DNA of 64,000 nucleotides from JBDOQU01 sp039839375 (lineage in GTDB: Bacteria > Pseudomonadota > Alphaproteobacteria > DSM-16000 > Inquilinaceae). Location of the stretch: the NCBI RefSeq assembly GCF_039839375.1, contig NZ_JBDOQU010000014.1, positions 62,001-126,000 of the forward strand, written 5' to 3'. The notes beneath the pieces are model-generated. The model saw only the letters and a program-made list of their open reading frames with translations, was not told where the DNA came from and searched no databases. Shown piece by piece: positions 50,608 through 59,276 of the stretch (positions are counted from its first letter, which is position 1; every line of letters starts with the position of its first letter). A program made the position numbers and the translations under genes.

Positions 50608-52056
50608 ATGATTGAAGGACTCAACCTCATCGCCGGCGACTGGGAAGCGAGTTCCGAGACCGCCGCCGACATCAACCCGTCGAACACCGGCGACATCGTC
50701 GGGCAGTTCGCCAGGGGTGACGCCGCCGCCGTCGACCGGGCGGCCGCGGCGGCGAAGGCAGCCTTTCCCGCCTGGTCGCGCTCCACCATCCAGCTCCGCC
50801 ACGACATCCTGAAGCGCATCGGCGACGAGATCCTGGCGCGCAAGGAGGAACTGGGCCGCCTCCTGTCGCGAGAGGAGGGCAAGACGCTGGCCGAAGGCAT
50901 CGGCGAAGTCGCGCGCGCCGGCCAGATCTTCCTTTTCTTCTCCGGCGAATGCCTCCGGCTGGCGGGGGAGAAGCTGCCTTCCGTCCGTCCTTCGGTGGAT
51001 GTCGAGGTGACGCGTGAGCCGATCGGCATCGTCGGCCTGATCACGCCCTGGAACTTCCCGATCGCGATCCCGGCCTGGAAGATCGCGCCCGCGCTGGCCT
51101 ACGGCAATTGCGTGGTGTTCAAGCCGGCCGAACTGGTTCCGGCCAGCAGCCACGCCCTGGCGGAGATCATCTCCCGCTCCGGCGTGCCTTCCGGCGTGTT
51201 CAACCTGGTCATGGGCAAGGGGTCCGTGGTCGGCGACGCGATCCTGAAGCACCGCGACATCTCCGCTGTCTCCTTCACCGGCTCCGTCGCCACGGGCCGG
51301 GCGCTCGCCGCCACGGCGGTCGGCTGCGACCCGATGAAGAAGATCCAGCTTGAGATGGGCGGCAAGAACCCGATGATCGTGCTGGACGACGCCGATCTGG
51401 GCATCGCCGTCGATTGCGCGATCAACAGCGCCTTCTTCTCCACGGGCCAGCGCTGCACCGCCTCCTCCCGGCTGATCGTGACCGAAGGCGTCCATGACCG
51501 CTTCGTCAGCGCGATGACGGAGCGGATGAAGAAACTGGTCGTCGACGACGCGCTGAAGGACGGGACCCATATCGGCCCGGTCATCGACCAGAAGCAGCTC
51601 GATCAGGATCTGGACTATCTTCGCATTGGCCGGGACGAAGGCGCGGATCTGGCGGCGGGCGGCGAGATCCTGAATCGCGAGTCGCCGGGGTTCTTCCTGT
51701 CGCCGGCCCTCTTCACCGGGGTCGACAATTCCATGCGCATCGCGCGGGAGGAGATCTTCGGTCCCGTCTCGGCCGTCATCCGCGCGAAGGATTACGAGGA
51801 GGCGCTGGCGCTGGCCAACGATACGGATTTCGGCCTGTCCGCCGGCATCTGCACCGGTTCGCTGAAATACGCCTCCCACTTCAAGCGCAACAGCGAGGCC
51901 GGGATGGTGATGGTCAATCTGCCGACTGCCGGCGTCGATTACCACGTGCCGTTCGGCGGCAGGAAGGGCTCCAGCTACGGCCCGCGTGAGCAGGGCAGCT
52001 ACGCGGCGGAATTCTACACGACCGTCAAGACGGCCTACTCCCACAACCTCAACTGA
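50608..52056 (+). CDS. Aldehyde dehydrogenase, probable alpha-ketoglutarate semialdehyde dehydrogenase
   Basis: 482 residues from the ATG at 50608; the long upstream frame is a reading through the RraA-like gene. Catalytic residues are Asn149 (TPWNFP), Glu249 (QLEMGGKNP) and Cys283 (STGQRCTASS). Full-length class with the C-terminal GVDYHVPFGGRKGSSYGPRE. Given KdgD four genes away, oxidation of alpha-ketoglutarate semialdehyde to alpha-ketoglutarate is the likely reaction. Sequence alone does not separate this from other semialdehyde dehydrogenases. Confidence 0.85.
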   Translation: MIEGLNLIAGDWEASSETAADINPSNTGDIVGQFARGDAAAVDRAAAAAKAAFPAWSRSTIQLRHDILKRIGDEILARKEELGRLLSREEGKTLAEGIGEVARAGQIFLFFSGECLRLAGEKLPSVRPSVDVEVTREPIGIVGLITPWNFPIAIPAWKIAPALAYGNCVVFKPAELVPASSHALAEIISRSGVPSGVFNLVMGKGSVVGDAILKHRDISAVSFTGSVATGRALAATAVGCDPMKKIQLEMGGKNPMIVLDDADLGIAVDCAINSAFFSTGQRCTASSRLIVTEGVHDRFVSAMTERMKKLVVDDALKDGTHIGPVIDQKQLDQDLDYLRIGRDEGADLAAGGEILNRESPGFFLSPALFTGVDNSMRIAREEIFGPVSAVIRAKDYEEALALANDTDFGLSAGICTGSLKYASHFKRNSEAGMVMVNLPTAGVDYHVPFGGRKGSSYGPREQGSYAAEFYTTVKTAYSHNLN

Positions 52057-52112
52057 GGTCGGGACGCGGGCGTCCAACAGAAACAAACAAGTTTTAACAT
52101 CGGAGGAAACAG

Positions 52113-53621
52113 ATGGCGTTTGGTTATCGGCAACTGGCCCTGGCGACGGTTTTCGCCACAGGCCTGGCAGGCGCGGCCGCGCACGCCCAGGAGAATGCGA
52201 TCACAATCGTCCTGCCGGAGCAGGTGAACAATCTGGAGCCCTGCCAGGCCAGCCGCTCCAACGTCGGCAGGGTCATCAAGCAGAACATCAACGAGGCGCT
52301 GACCCGCATCCTGCCGGCCGACGGATCAGTCGAGCCGCTGCTCGCCACGGGGTGGGAGCAGGTGGACGAGAAGACATGGCGCTTCACCCTTCAGGAAGGC
52401 GTGAAATTCCATGACGGCGCGGACTTCAACGCCGAGGCGGTCGCCTTCTCCATCGACCGGCTGATGAGCGGCGACATCACCTGCGACGACCGGTCGAAAT
52501 TCGGCGACGTGACGCTGACGCCGACGGTGATCGACGAACACACGATCGAGATCGCGACCGACGAGCCGGTTCCCATCCTGCCCACCCTGATGGGCATGGT
52601 CATGATCGTCTCCCCCAACACGCCGGCCGACCAGATCGTCAATGATCCTGTTGGCACCGGCCCCTACACCGTCAGCGAGTTCACGACGGAAACGGTGGTC
52701 CTGGACCGGTTCGACGGCTATTGGGGCGAGATGCCGGAGGTCGCGAAGGCGACCTATGTCTGGCGGACGGAATCCGCGCTGCGCGCCGCGATGGTGGAAA
52801 CGGGCGAGGCCGACCTGACGCCGGCCATCGCGATCCAGGACGCAACCAATCCTGAGACGGATTTCGCCTATCTGAATTCCGAGACGACGCGCATGCGCAT
52901 CGACGCGCAGATCCCGCCGCTGGACGATGTCCGCGTGCGCAAGGCGCTGAACCTTTCCATCGATTGGGAAGGGCTGGCCATGCTGTTCGGGCCGGACGTG
53001 ATCCGCGCCTCGCAGATGGTCGTGCCCGGCATCCTCGGCCACAATCCGGATATCGAGCCCTGGCCCTACGATCCGGAGCAGGCGGTGGCCCTGCTTGAGG
53101 AGGCGCGCGCCGACGGCGTGCCGGTCGACGCGACGATCAACGTCATCGCGCGGACGGCGTTCTTCCCCAACGGGCAGGAATCGGTGGAAGCGATGATGGC
53201 GATGTGGGAGGCCGTCGGCTTCAACCTGGAACTGACGACGCTGGATGTCGCCGGATGGGTCCGCTACCTCGACAAGCCATTCCCGCAGGATCGCGGCCCG
53301 AACATCTTCCAGCAGCAGCACGACAACAACTCCGGCGACGCCGTCTTCACCGCCTATGTGATGTACGCGTCGGACGGGCAGTACTCCACCGTGGACAACC
53401 CGGAGCTGGACCAGCTTCTGGACCGGGCGACCTCCGCGACGGGTCAGGAACGCGCTGAGGCCTTTCAGGAAGTCTTCCGGGTCGTGCATGATGAGGTCAT
53501 CGCCGACGTGCCGATGTTCCACATGATCGGCTATACCCGCGTCGGACCGCGCCTGGAGTGGCGGCCGACCATCGCGACGAACAGCCAGATACCGCTCGCC
53601 GATATCGGCTTCCGCGACTGA
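52113..53621 (+). CDS. Dpp-type ABC transporter substrate-binding protein 2
   Basis: 502 residues, signal peptide to AHA-Q near residue 25, ATG after GGAGGAAACAG. Highly similar along its full length to the protein at 48129, sharing stretches such as GVKFHDGADFNAEAVAFSID, RKALNLSIDWEGL and LLFGPDVIRA-like LFGPDVIRA. The two copies differ mainly in the linker and pocket regions near residues 50-65 and 190-215, so they may have different ligand ranges for one permease pair. Followed by a stem-loop and dppBC-type genes. Confidence 0.88.
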   Translation: MAFGYRQLALATVFATGLAGAAAHAQENAITIVLPEQVNNLEPCQASRSNVGRVIKQNINEALTRILPADGSVEPLLATGWEQVDEKTWRFTLQEGVKFHDGADFNAEAVAFSIDRLMSGDITCDDRSKFGDVTLTPTVIDEHTIEIATDEPVPILPTLMGMVMIVSPNTPADQIVNDPVGTGPYTVSEFTTETVVLDRFDGYWGEMPEVAKATYVWRTESALRAAMVETGEADLTPAIAIQDATNPETDFAYLNSETTRMRIDAQIPPLDDVRVRKALNLSIDWEGLAMLFGPDVIRASQMVVPGILGHNPDIEPWPYDPEQAVALLEEARADGVPVDATINVIARTAFFPNGQESVEAMMAMWEAVGFNLELTTLDVAGWVRYLDKPFPQDRGPNIFQQQHDNNSGDAVFTAYVMYASDGQYSTVDNPELDQLLDRATSATGQERAEAFQEVFRVVHDEVIADVPMFHMIGYTRVGPRLEWRPTIATNSQIPLADIGFRD

Positions 53622-53627
53622 CCGGCT

Positions 53628-53663
53628 GGGACCGCGCCGCCGCCGGGCCGGCGGTGCGGTCCC
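53628..53663 (+). terminator. Stem-loop after binding-protein gene 2
   Basis: Outer arms GGGACCGC and GCGGTCCC with a further G+C-rich inner pairing, starting seven bases after the stop. No T-run. It parallels the hairpins after other binding-protein genes in this window. Confidence 0.65.
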
Positions 53664-53700
53664 GCGATCTTAAGCACAGAAAGCAAGCAAGGACGGCTCG

Positions 53701-54624
53701 ATGGTCGCTTATCTCGGGAAACGCCTGGCTCACAGCATCTTCTCGGTGCTGGGCCTGCTTGTCCTGGTCTTCTTCCTGTCCAGGATGACCGGCAACCCCG
53801 CCGACCTCTTCCTGCCGCTCGACGCGACGCCCGAAGCGCGCGAGGCCTTCAACATCCGGAACGGCTTCGACCAGCCGGTCTATATCCAGTTCGTGCAATA
53901 TGTGGGCGACCTGCTGCGGCTGGATTTCGGCATGTCGCTGCGCCAGAACCGGTCGGCGATGGAGGTGGCGCTTGAGGCGTTCCCGCAGACCCTCAAGCTG
54001 GCCGCCATCGCGATCGCGCTGGCCACGACCCTGGCGCTGATCGTCGGCTCACTGGCCGCCGCGCGGCCGGGCGGGCCCTTCGACCGTATCGCCAGCATCG
54101 CCTCGCTGGCCGGCGCCAGCGCCCCGGATTTCTGGGTCGCGATCGTCGGCATCCTCGTCTTCGCGGTCAGCCTGGGCCTTCTCCCGACCTCCGGCACCGG
54201 CTCGGCGCTCCACTGGATCATGCCGGTGGCGGTCCTGATGCTGCGGCCGTTCGGGCTGCTGACGCAGGTGGTGCGCGGCACCATGATCAGCGCGCTCGCC
54301 TCGCCCTACGTCAAGACGGCCTACGCCAAGGGGGTGCGGCGGCGGAAGATCATCTTCTCCCACGCCCTGCGCAATTCCCTCCTGCCGGCCGTCACGGTCG
54401 CCGGCGATTTGGCGACCAGCCTGATCAACGGCGCGGTGGTGGTGGAGACGATCTTCGGCTGGCCGGGGATCGGCAAGCTGATGATCGACGCGATCACCCA
54501 GCGGGATTTCGCGGTCGTGCAGTCGACCGTGCTGGTCACGGCCTGCGCCATCTTCATCATGAACATCCTGATCGACCTGCTCTACGCGCTGCTCGATCCC
54601 CGCATCCGGTACCAGACGTCATGA
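53701..54624 (+). CDS. Dpp-type ABC transporter permease B
   Basis: 307 residues, DppB family. N-terminal MVAYLGKRLAHSIFSVLGLL, EAA loop YVKTAYAKGVRRRKIIFSHA then LRNSLLP, and VVVETIFGWPGIGKLMIDAI. Six transmembrane helices expected. Overlaps the next permease gene by four bases. Confidence 0.9.
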   Translation: MVAYLGKRLAHSIFSVLGLLVLVFFLSRMTGNPADLFLPLDATPEAREAFNIRNGFDQPVYIQFVQYVGDLLRLDFGMSLRQNRSAMEVALEAFPQTLKLAAIAIALATTLALIVGSLAAARPGGPFDRIASIASLAGASAPDFWVAIVGILVFAVSLGLLPTSGTGSALHWIMPVAVLMLRPFGLLTQVVRGTMISALASPYVKTAYAKGVRRRKIIFSHALRNSLLPAVTVAGDLATSLINGAVVVETIFGWPGIGKLMIDAITQRDFAVVQSTVLVTACAIFIMNILIDLLYALLDPRIRYQTS

Positions 54625-55553
54625 CCCTTCACGCGACAGAAGAAGCCCTGACGCCCCCCGAACCCACTCTTGGCCGGGCGCGCACCGCCTTCGGCATGCT
54701 GCTGAACGACAAGCTGGCGCTGCTGGCCGCGATCTTCCTCCTGATCGTCGTCATCTCCGCCCTGTTCGGGCCGCTCCTGATCGGCGACCTGGCGACGAAG
54801 CTGGGGCTGCGCCAGCGCAATTTGGCGCCCTTCCAGCTTGAGCATGGCTGGGCCTACATACTGGGCGCCGACACGCTGGGCCGAAGCATGCTCGCCCGCC
54901 TGATCGTGGGGGCGCAGAACACGCTGGGCATCGCGGCGGCGGCCGTCGTCACCTCCATGCTGATCGGCGGTTCGCTGGGGCTGGTGGCCGGCTATTCCAA
55001 CCGCTGGTTCAGCCATCTGATCATGCGCGTCGCCGACGTGATCATGAGCTTCCCGTCGCTGCTCCTGGCGCTCATCGTGCTCTACACGCTGGGGCCCAGC
55101 ACGACGAACCTGATCTTCGTCCTCGCCGTCACCCGCATCCCCGTCTATCTGCGGACGACCCGCGCGGAGGTACTGGAGCTTCGCTCCCGCATGTTCGTCA
55201 GCGCCGCGAAATCGATGGGCGCGGGATCGCTCAGGATCGTGCTGCGCCATATCGCGCCGCTGACGATCCCGACCCTGATCACCATCGCGGCGGTCGATTT
55301 CGCAACGGTGATCCTGGCGGAATCGGCGTTGAGCTTCCTCGGCCTCGGCATCCAGGCCCCCGAATTCACCTGGGGCGCCATGGTGGCGACGGGGCGCGGC
55401 TACCTCTCCAACGCCTGGTGGATCGCCTTCTGGCCGGGCCTCGCCATCATGTTGACCACCCTCTCGCTCAACCTGCTGTCAAGCTGGGCGCGCACCGCCG
55501 CCGACCCGCAGCAGCGCTGGCGCCTGCAAACCCTGCGGAGGACGAAGCGATGA
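54621..55553 (+). CDS. Dpp-type ABC transporter permease C
   Basis: 310 residues, DppC family with a cytoplasmic N-terminal segment and then the first helix (LLAAIFLLIVVISALFGPLL). Landmarks: GADTLGRSMLARLIVGAQNT, EAA loop MFVSAAKSMGAGSLRIVLRH, ESALSFLGLGIQAPEFTWGA and the C-terminal NLLSSWARTAADP. ATGA overlap to the ATPase gene. Confidence 0.9.
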   Translation: MTLHATEEALTPPEPTLGRARTAFGMLLNDKLALLAAIFLLIVVISALFGPLLIGDLATKLGLRQRNLAPFQLEHGWAYILGADTLGRSMLARLIVGAQNTLGIAAAAVVTSMLIGGSLGLVAGYSNRWFSHLIMRVADVIMSFPSLLLALIVLYTLGPSTTNLIFVLAVTRIPVYLRTTRAEVLELRSRMFVSAAKSMGAGSLRIVLRHIAPLTIPTLITIAAVDFATVILAESALSFLGLGIQAPEFTWGAMVATGRGYLSNAWWIAFWPGLAIMLTTLSLNLLSSWARTAADPQQRWRLQTLRRTKR

Positions 55554-57217
55554 CCGATCCGCACGCTCCCGCCCTGGAAGTCCGTGGCCTGACCGTCGAT
55601 TTCCTGTCCGACCGCGACCCGTTCCGCGCGACGGACGATGTCAGCTTCCATGTCGAACGGGGCGAGACGCTGGCGATCCTCGGCGAAAGCGGATCGGGCA
55701 AGAGCGTCAGCGCCAGCGCGATCATGGGCCTGATCGACACGCCGCCGGGCGACATCCGCGCCGGCCACATCTTCTATGGCGGCCGGGATATCGCGACGAT
55801 GAGCGCGGCCGAACGGCGCGACCTGAACGGCCGCAAGATCGCGATGATCTTCCAGGACCCGCTGGCCCATCTCAATCCCGTCTACAGCGTCGGCTGGCAG
55901 ATCGCGGAGGTCTTCCAGGCGCACAAGGCGGCGACCGGGGCCGAAGCCCGCCGCCGCGCGATCGAGCTTCTGGGCCGGGTCGGCATCGCCGATCCCGAAA
56001 CCCGCATCGACCAGTATCCGCACCAGTTCTCCGGCGGGCAGCGCCAGCGCATCATGATCGGCATGGCGATCGCGCTCCATCCGGAGATTCTGATCGCCGA
56101 CGAGCCGACGACCGCGCTGGACGTCAGCGTGCAGGCCCAGATCCTGGACCTGCTGCGCAAGCTTCAGGCCGAAGAGGGGATGGGGCTGATCCTCATCACC
56201 CACGATCTTGAGGTCGCGGCCTCCATGGCCGACCGGGTCATCGTCATGAATGGCGGAAAGATCGTGGAACAGGGCCCGGCGCGGGACGTGTTCGAGAACC
56301 CGCAACACCCCTACACACGGAAGCTCATCTCCGCCCTGCCGCACGCCTCCGACGAAGGCGCGGCCAACCGCCGGTCGGAAAAGGCGGCGGACGAGCCGCT
56401 GCTACGCGTCGAGAATGTGGTGAAGCGCTATGTCCTTCCCGGAGGGATGTTCGGCAAATCCTTCGTCGTCAACGCGGTCAACGATGTCAGCTTCCATGTG
56501 AATGTCGGGGAGACCGTCGGGATCGTCGGCGAGTCCGGCTCGGGGAAGTCCACCATCGCGCGCATCCTGCTTCGGCTGAACGAAGCGTCGGGCGGACAGG
56601 CGCTCTTCCGCGACAAGGACATCTTCAAGATGGACGGGCGGGAGCTTCTCCAGCTTCGCCGCAAGGTCCAGATGGTCTTCCAGGACCCCTACGGCTCCAT
56701 GAACCCGCGGATGAGCGTCCATGAGATCATCTCCGAACCCTGGCGGATTCATCGCGACATCCTTCCCCGCCCGCAATGGGACGATCGGGTGGCGGAGCTT
56801 CTGGATCTGGTCGGGCTGAAGGCCGACCACGCCAGGCGCTACCCGCACCAGTTCTCCGGCGGCCAGCGGCAGCGCATCGCCATCGCCCGCGCGCTGGCCA
56901 GCGATCCGGAGCTGATCGTCTGCGACGAGGCGGTCTCGGCGCTGGACGTGTCGATCCAGGCGCAGGTCATCGATTTGCTGGCGGATTTGCGCACGCGGCT
57001 CGGCCTCTCCTACATCTTCATCACGCACGATTTGCCGATCGTCCGGCATTTCGCCGACCGGATCATCGTCATGAAAGATGGGGAGATTGTGGAGCAGGCG
57101 GAGACGGCGCGGCTGTTCGCCGATCCGCAGCACGACTATACGCGCAAGCTCCTGAACGCCACGCCGGCCCCGAAATGGGAGCGGGAGGGGACTCCCGGAA
57201 CCGCGGCCTACGCTTAG
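55550..57217 (+). CDS. Dpp-type ABC transporter fused ATP-binding protein
   Basis: 555 residues from the ATG at 55550; the longer frame reads through the permease gene. Two ATPase domains are fused, equal to DppD plus DppF. First half: Walker A GESGSGKSV (45-53), signature FSGGQRQRIMIGMA, Walker B ILIADEPTTALDV. Second half: GESGSGKST, FSGGQRQRIAIARA and LIVCDEAVSALDV, in which the usual DEP is DEA. Each half ends with the oligopeptide ABC C-terminal (HPYTRKLISA, HDYTRKLLNA). Energises the importer served by both binding proteins. Confidence 0.93.
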   Translation: MTDPHAPALEVRGLTVDFLSDRDPFRATDDVSFHVERGETLAILGESGSGKSVSASAIMGLIDTPPGDIRAGHIFYGGRDIATMSAAERRDLNGRKIAMIFQDPLAHLNPVYSVGWQIAEVFQAHKAATGAEARRRAIELLGRVGIADPETRIDQYPHQFSGGQRQRIMIGMAIALHPEILIADEPTTALDVSVQAQILDLLRKLQAEEGMGLILITHDLEVAASMADRVIVMNGGKIVEQGPARDVFENPQHPYTRKLISALPHASDEGAANRRSEKAADEPLLRVENVVKRYVLPGGMFGKSFVVNAVNDVSFHVNVGETVGIVGESGSGKSTIARILLRLNEASGGQALFRDKDIFKMDGRELLQLRRKVQMVFQDPYGSMNPRMSVHEIISEPWRIHRDILPRPQWDDRVAELLDLVGLKADHARRYPHQFSGGQRQRIAIARALASDPELIVCDEAVSALDVSIQAQVIDLLADLRTRLGLSYIFITHDLPIVRHFADRIIVMKDGEIVEQAETARLFADPQHDYTRKLLNATPAPKWEREGTPGTAAYA

Positions 57218-57238
57218 GGTCGGCGAGCTTCCCCCGCC

Positions 57239-58126
57239 GTGAAGAATCCCGTTCTTTCCCCGGTCATCGCAGGCGGCGCGCTGATCGCGGTCAACGCCAC
57301 GGCCGGGGCGTTCGACGCGGTCATCGTGCGCTTCGTCTCGGCCGACATGCATGTCTTCGAGATCGCGTTCTTCCGCAACGCGTTCAGCCTGCTTTTCCTG
57401 CTGCCCTTCCTGGTCCGCGCCGGGGGCATGGATTTCAGCAGCCGGTTCTGGGGCGTCCACGCGCTGAGGGCGTTCCTCAAGCTCGGCGCGCTGGTGGCCT
57501 ATTTCCTGGCGATTCTGCAATTGCCGCTCGCCGTCGCCATGTCGATCATCTTCACGACGCCGCTCTTCACCGCCTTCGGCAGCATCGTCTTCCTCGGCGA
57601 ACGGGCGCGGCCGGCGCGGGTGATCTCGGCGCTGGTCTGCATCGCCGGCGTACTGATCGTCCTTCGGCCGGGCGCGGCGCCGATCGGAAGTGGCGCCGTG
57701 CTGGCGCTGGCGTCGGCCGTGGGGCTCGGTCTCGTCGGCATGCTGATGAAGCTGTCGGCGGGGCGGGAACAGCCGGCCCGGATCGCCTGGTTCAACCTGG
57801 TCATCACGGTCCCGCTGGCGTTCCTGCTCTGCCTGCCCTTCTGGACCACGCCTTCGCTTCCGATACTCTGCCTGCTGGCCCTCCAGGGCGCGTGCGGCGC
57901 GGTCGCCCAGCTTTCCTTCGCCAAGGCGATGACCCTCGCCGACGCCTCGGCCGTCTTGCCGGTCGATTTCATCCGCCTGCCGATCGCGATCGTCCTGGGA
58001 TCGGTCTTCTTCTCCGAAACCACCGACGTCGCCGTCTATGTCGGCGGCGCCATCATCTTCGCCTCCGCCATGATGCTGATCCGCCTGGAGCGGGGCAGGG
58101 CGCGGCGAGCCGCCGAGGCGGACTGA
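57239..58126 (+). CDS. DMT-family (EamA) permease
   Basis: 295 residues with ten hydrophobic segments in two EamA repeats. GTG start at 57239. Features include FFRNAFSLLFLLPFLV, LKLGALVAYFLAILQLPLAV and FTAFGSIVFLGERARPARVI (end of first repeat) and PVDFIRLPIAIVLGSVFFSE in the second. EamA members export or import metabolites such as amino acids or sugars; the direction and substrate are unknown. Same strand as the Dpp operon, 21 bases after it. Confidence 0.85.
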   Translation: MKNPVLSPVIAGGALIAVNATAGAFDAVIVRFVSADMHVFEIAFFRNAFSLLFLLPFLVRAGGMDFSSRFWGVHALRAFLKLGALVAYFLAILQLPLAVAMSIIFTTPLFTAFGSIVFLGERARPARVISALVCIAGVLIVLRPGAAPIGSGAVLALASAVGLGLVGMLMKLSAGREQPARIAWFNLVITVPLAFLLCLPFWTTPSLPILCLLALQGACGAVAQLSFAKAMTLADASAVLPVDFIRLPIAIVLGSVFFSETTDVAVYVGGAIIFASAMMLIRLERGRARRAAEAD

Positions 58127-58145
58127 CAGTGGAGTCGACATTTCC

Positions 58146-59114
58146 ATGAACGACCCCCAGCGGAAGACATTCCTCTCGCTCGATCCCCTGCCCGACATGG
58201 TGGCGGCGGAGGCGCGCGCCCGCACCGCCTTCATCCAGGCGACGCCCCAAACGCTCGACGCGCTGGTCGCGGAGCATGGCGATTCAGTCGAAATCCTCGC
58301 CAGCCGGGGGAAGCAGGCGGTGGGGCGCGGCCTGCTGGACAGGCTTCCGCGCCTGAAGCTCATCGCCGCCTATGGCGTGGGCTACGACAAGGTGGACGCC
58401 GTGGCGGCGGCGGAGCGGGGGGTGCTGGTCACCAATACGCCGGACGTCCTCAGCGACGATGTCGCCGACCTCGCCGTGGCGCTGCTTCTGGCGACCGTCC
58501 GGCGGCTGCCCCAGGCGGACCGGTTCGTCAGGGCGGGGGAGTGGGCGAAGTGCGCATATCCCCTGACCTCCACCCTGCGGGACCGGACGGTCGGGCTGGT
58601 GGGGATGGGGCGGATCGGGCAGGAGATCGCGGCCCGCCTTGCCGCCTTCCGCATCCCGATCGCCTATCACAGCCGCACGCCGGCTTCGGTCCCCTACCGC
58701 CATTTCCCCGACCTTCTGGATCTGGCGCGCCATGTCGATGCGCTGATCGTCATCGTTCCGGGCGGCAAGGCGACGGAGAGGATGATCGGCGCGCCGGTGT
58801 TCGAGGCGCTGGGGCCGAAGGGGATCGTGGTGAATGTCGCGCGCGGTTCCGTCATGGATCAGGATGCGCTGATAGCCGCGCTGCGCGATGGAACGATCGA
58901 GGCGGCGGGGCTGGATGTCTATGAGGGCGAACCGATGGTGCCCGCCGAGCTGGCCGCCATGGATAATGCGGTGCTTCTCCCCCATGTCGGGTCGGGCACC
59001 CATTTCACCCGCGACGCGATGAACCGTCTCTTCCTCGACAATGTCCTTGGGTGGGTGGAGGAGGGCCGGGTCGTCACGCCGGTGAGGGAATGCCTCGCCT
59101 TGACATCTCGCTAG
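58146..59114 (+). CDS. D-isomer-specific 2-hydroxyacid dehydrogenase (NAD-dependent)
   Basis: 322 residues of the 2-Hacid_dh family. LIAAYGVGYDKVDAVAAAER in the catalytic domain; GLVGMGRIGQEIAARLAAF is the Rossmann GxGxxG; NVARGSVMDQDALIAALRDG carries the catalytic Arg and the ETGA-like GLDVYEGEPMVP; His is in NAVLLPHVGSGTHFTR. Likely a 2-keto-acid (glyoxylate/hydroxypyruvate type) reductase. It follows the DMT gene by 20 bases and its stop lies inside the palindromic repeat at 59111-59232. Confidence 0.88.
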   Translation: MNDPQRKTFLSLDPLPDMVAAEARARTAFIQATPQTLDALVAEHGDSVEILASRGKQAVGRGLLDRLPRLKLIAAYGVGYDKVDAVAAAERGVLVTNTPDVLSDDVADLAVALLLATVRRLPQADRFVRAGEWAKCAYPLTSTLRDRTVGLVGMGRIGQEIAARLAAFRIPIAYHSRTPASVPYRHFPDLLDLARHVDALIVIVPGGKATERMIGAPVFEALGPKGIVVNVARGSVMDQDALIAALRDGTIEAAGLDVYEGEPMVPAELAAMDNAVLLPHVGSGTHFTRDAMNRLFLDNVLGWVEEGRVVTPVRECLALTSR

Positions 59115-59232
59115 TGCGATGATTTCAACGCTTGGTTCCCAAGCGTTGAAAGCTGAATCGCACTAGAGTCAATAAGTTGGTGTTCCGATTCAGCCGACGG
59201 ATGGGAACCATCCGTCAGCATCGGAGCACTAG
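59111..59232. repeat. Two-unit palindromic (REP/BIME-like) element
   Basis: Unit 1 (59111-59166): outer arms CTAGTGCGAT and ATCGCACTAG, inner arms TTTCAACGCTTGG and CCAAGCGTTGAAA around TTC. Unit 2 (about 59167-59232): outer GTTCCGAT and ATCGGAGC (one mismatch), inner GACGGATGG and CCATCCGTC around GAA, ending in CACTAG. The nested symmetry and CACTAG ends suggest a mobile or dispersed palindromic element. Confidence 0.75.
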
Positions 59233-59276
59233 CCGGCGGAGACTTCTTGTCATGGGGGCAAGGAAAGGGAAACATC

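Noticed and set aside
56402..58363. 653-residue minus-strand open frame
   Set aside because: Antisense to the fused ATPase and DMT genes; repetitive charged composition typical of a shadow frame.
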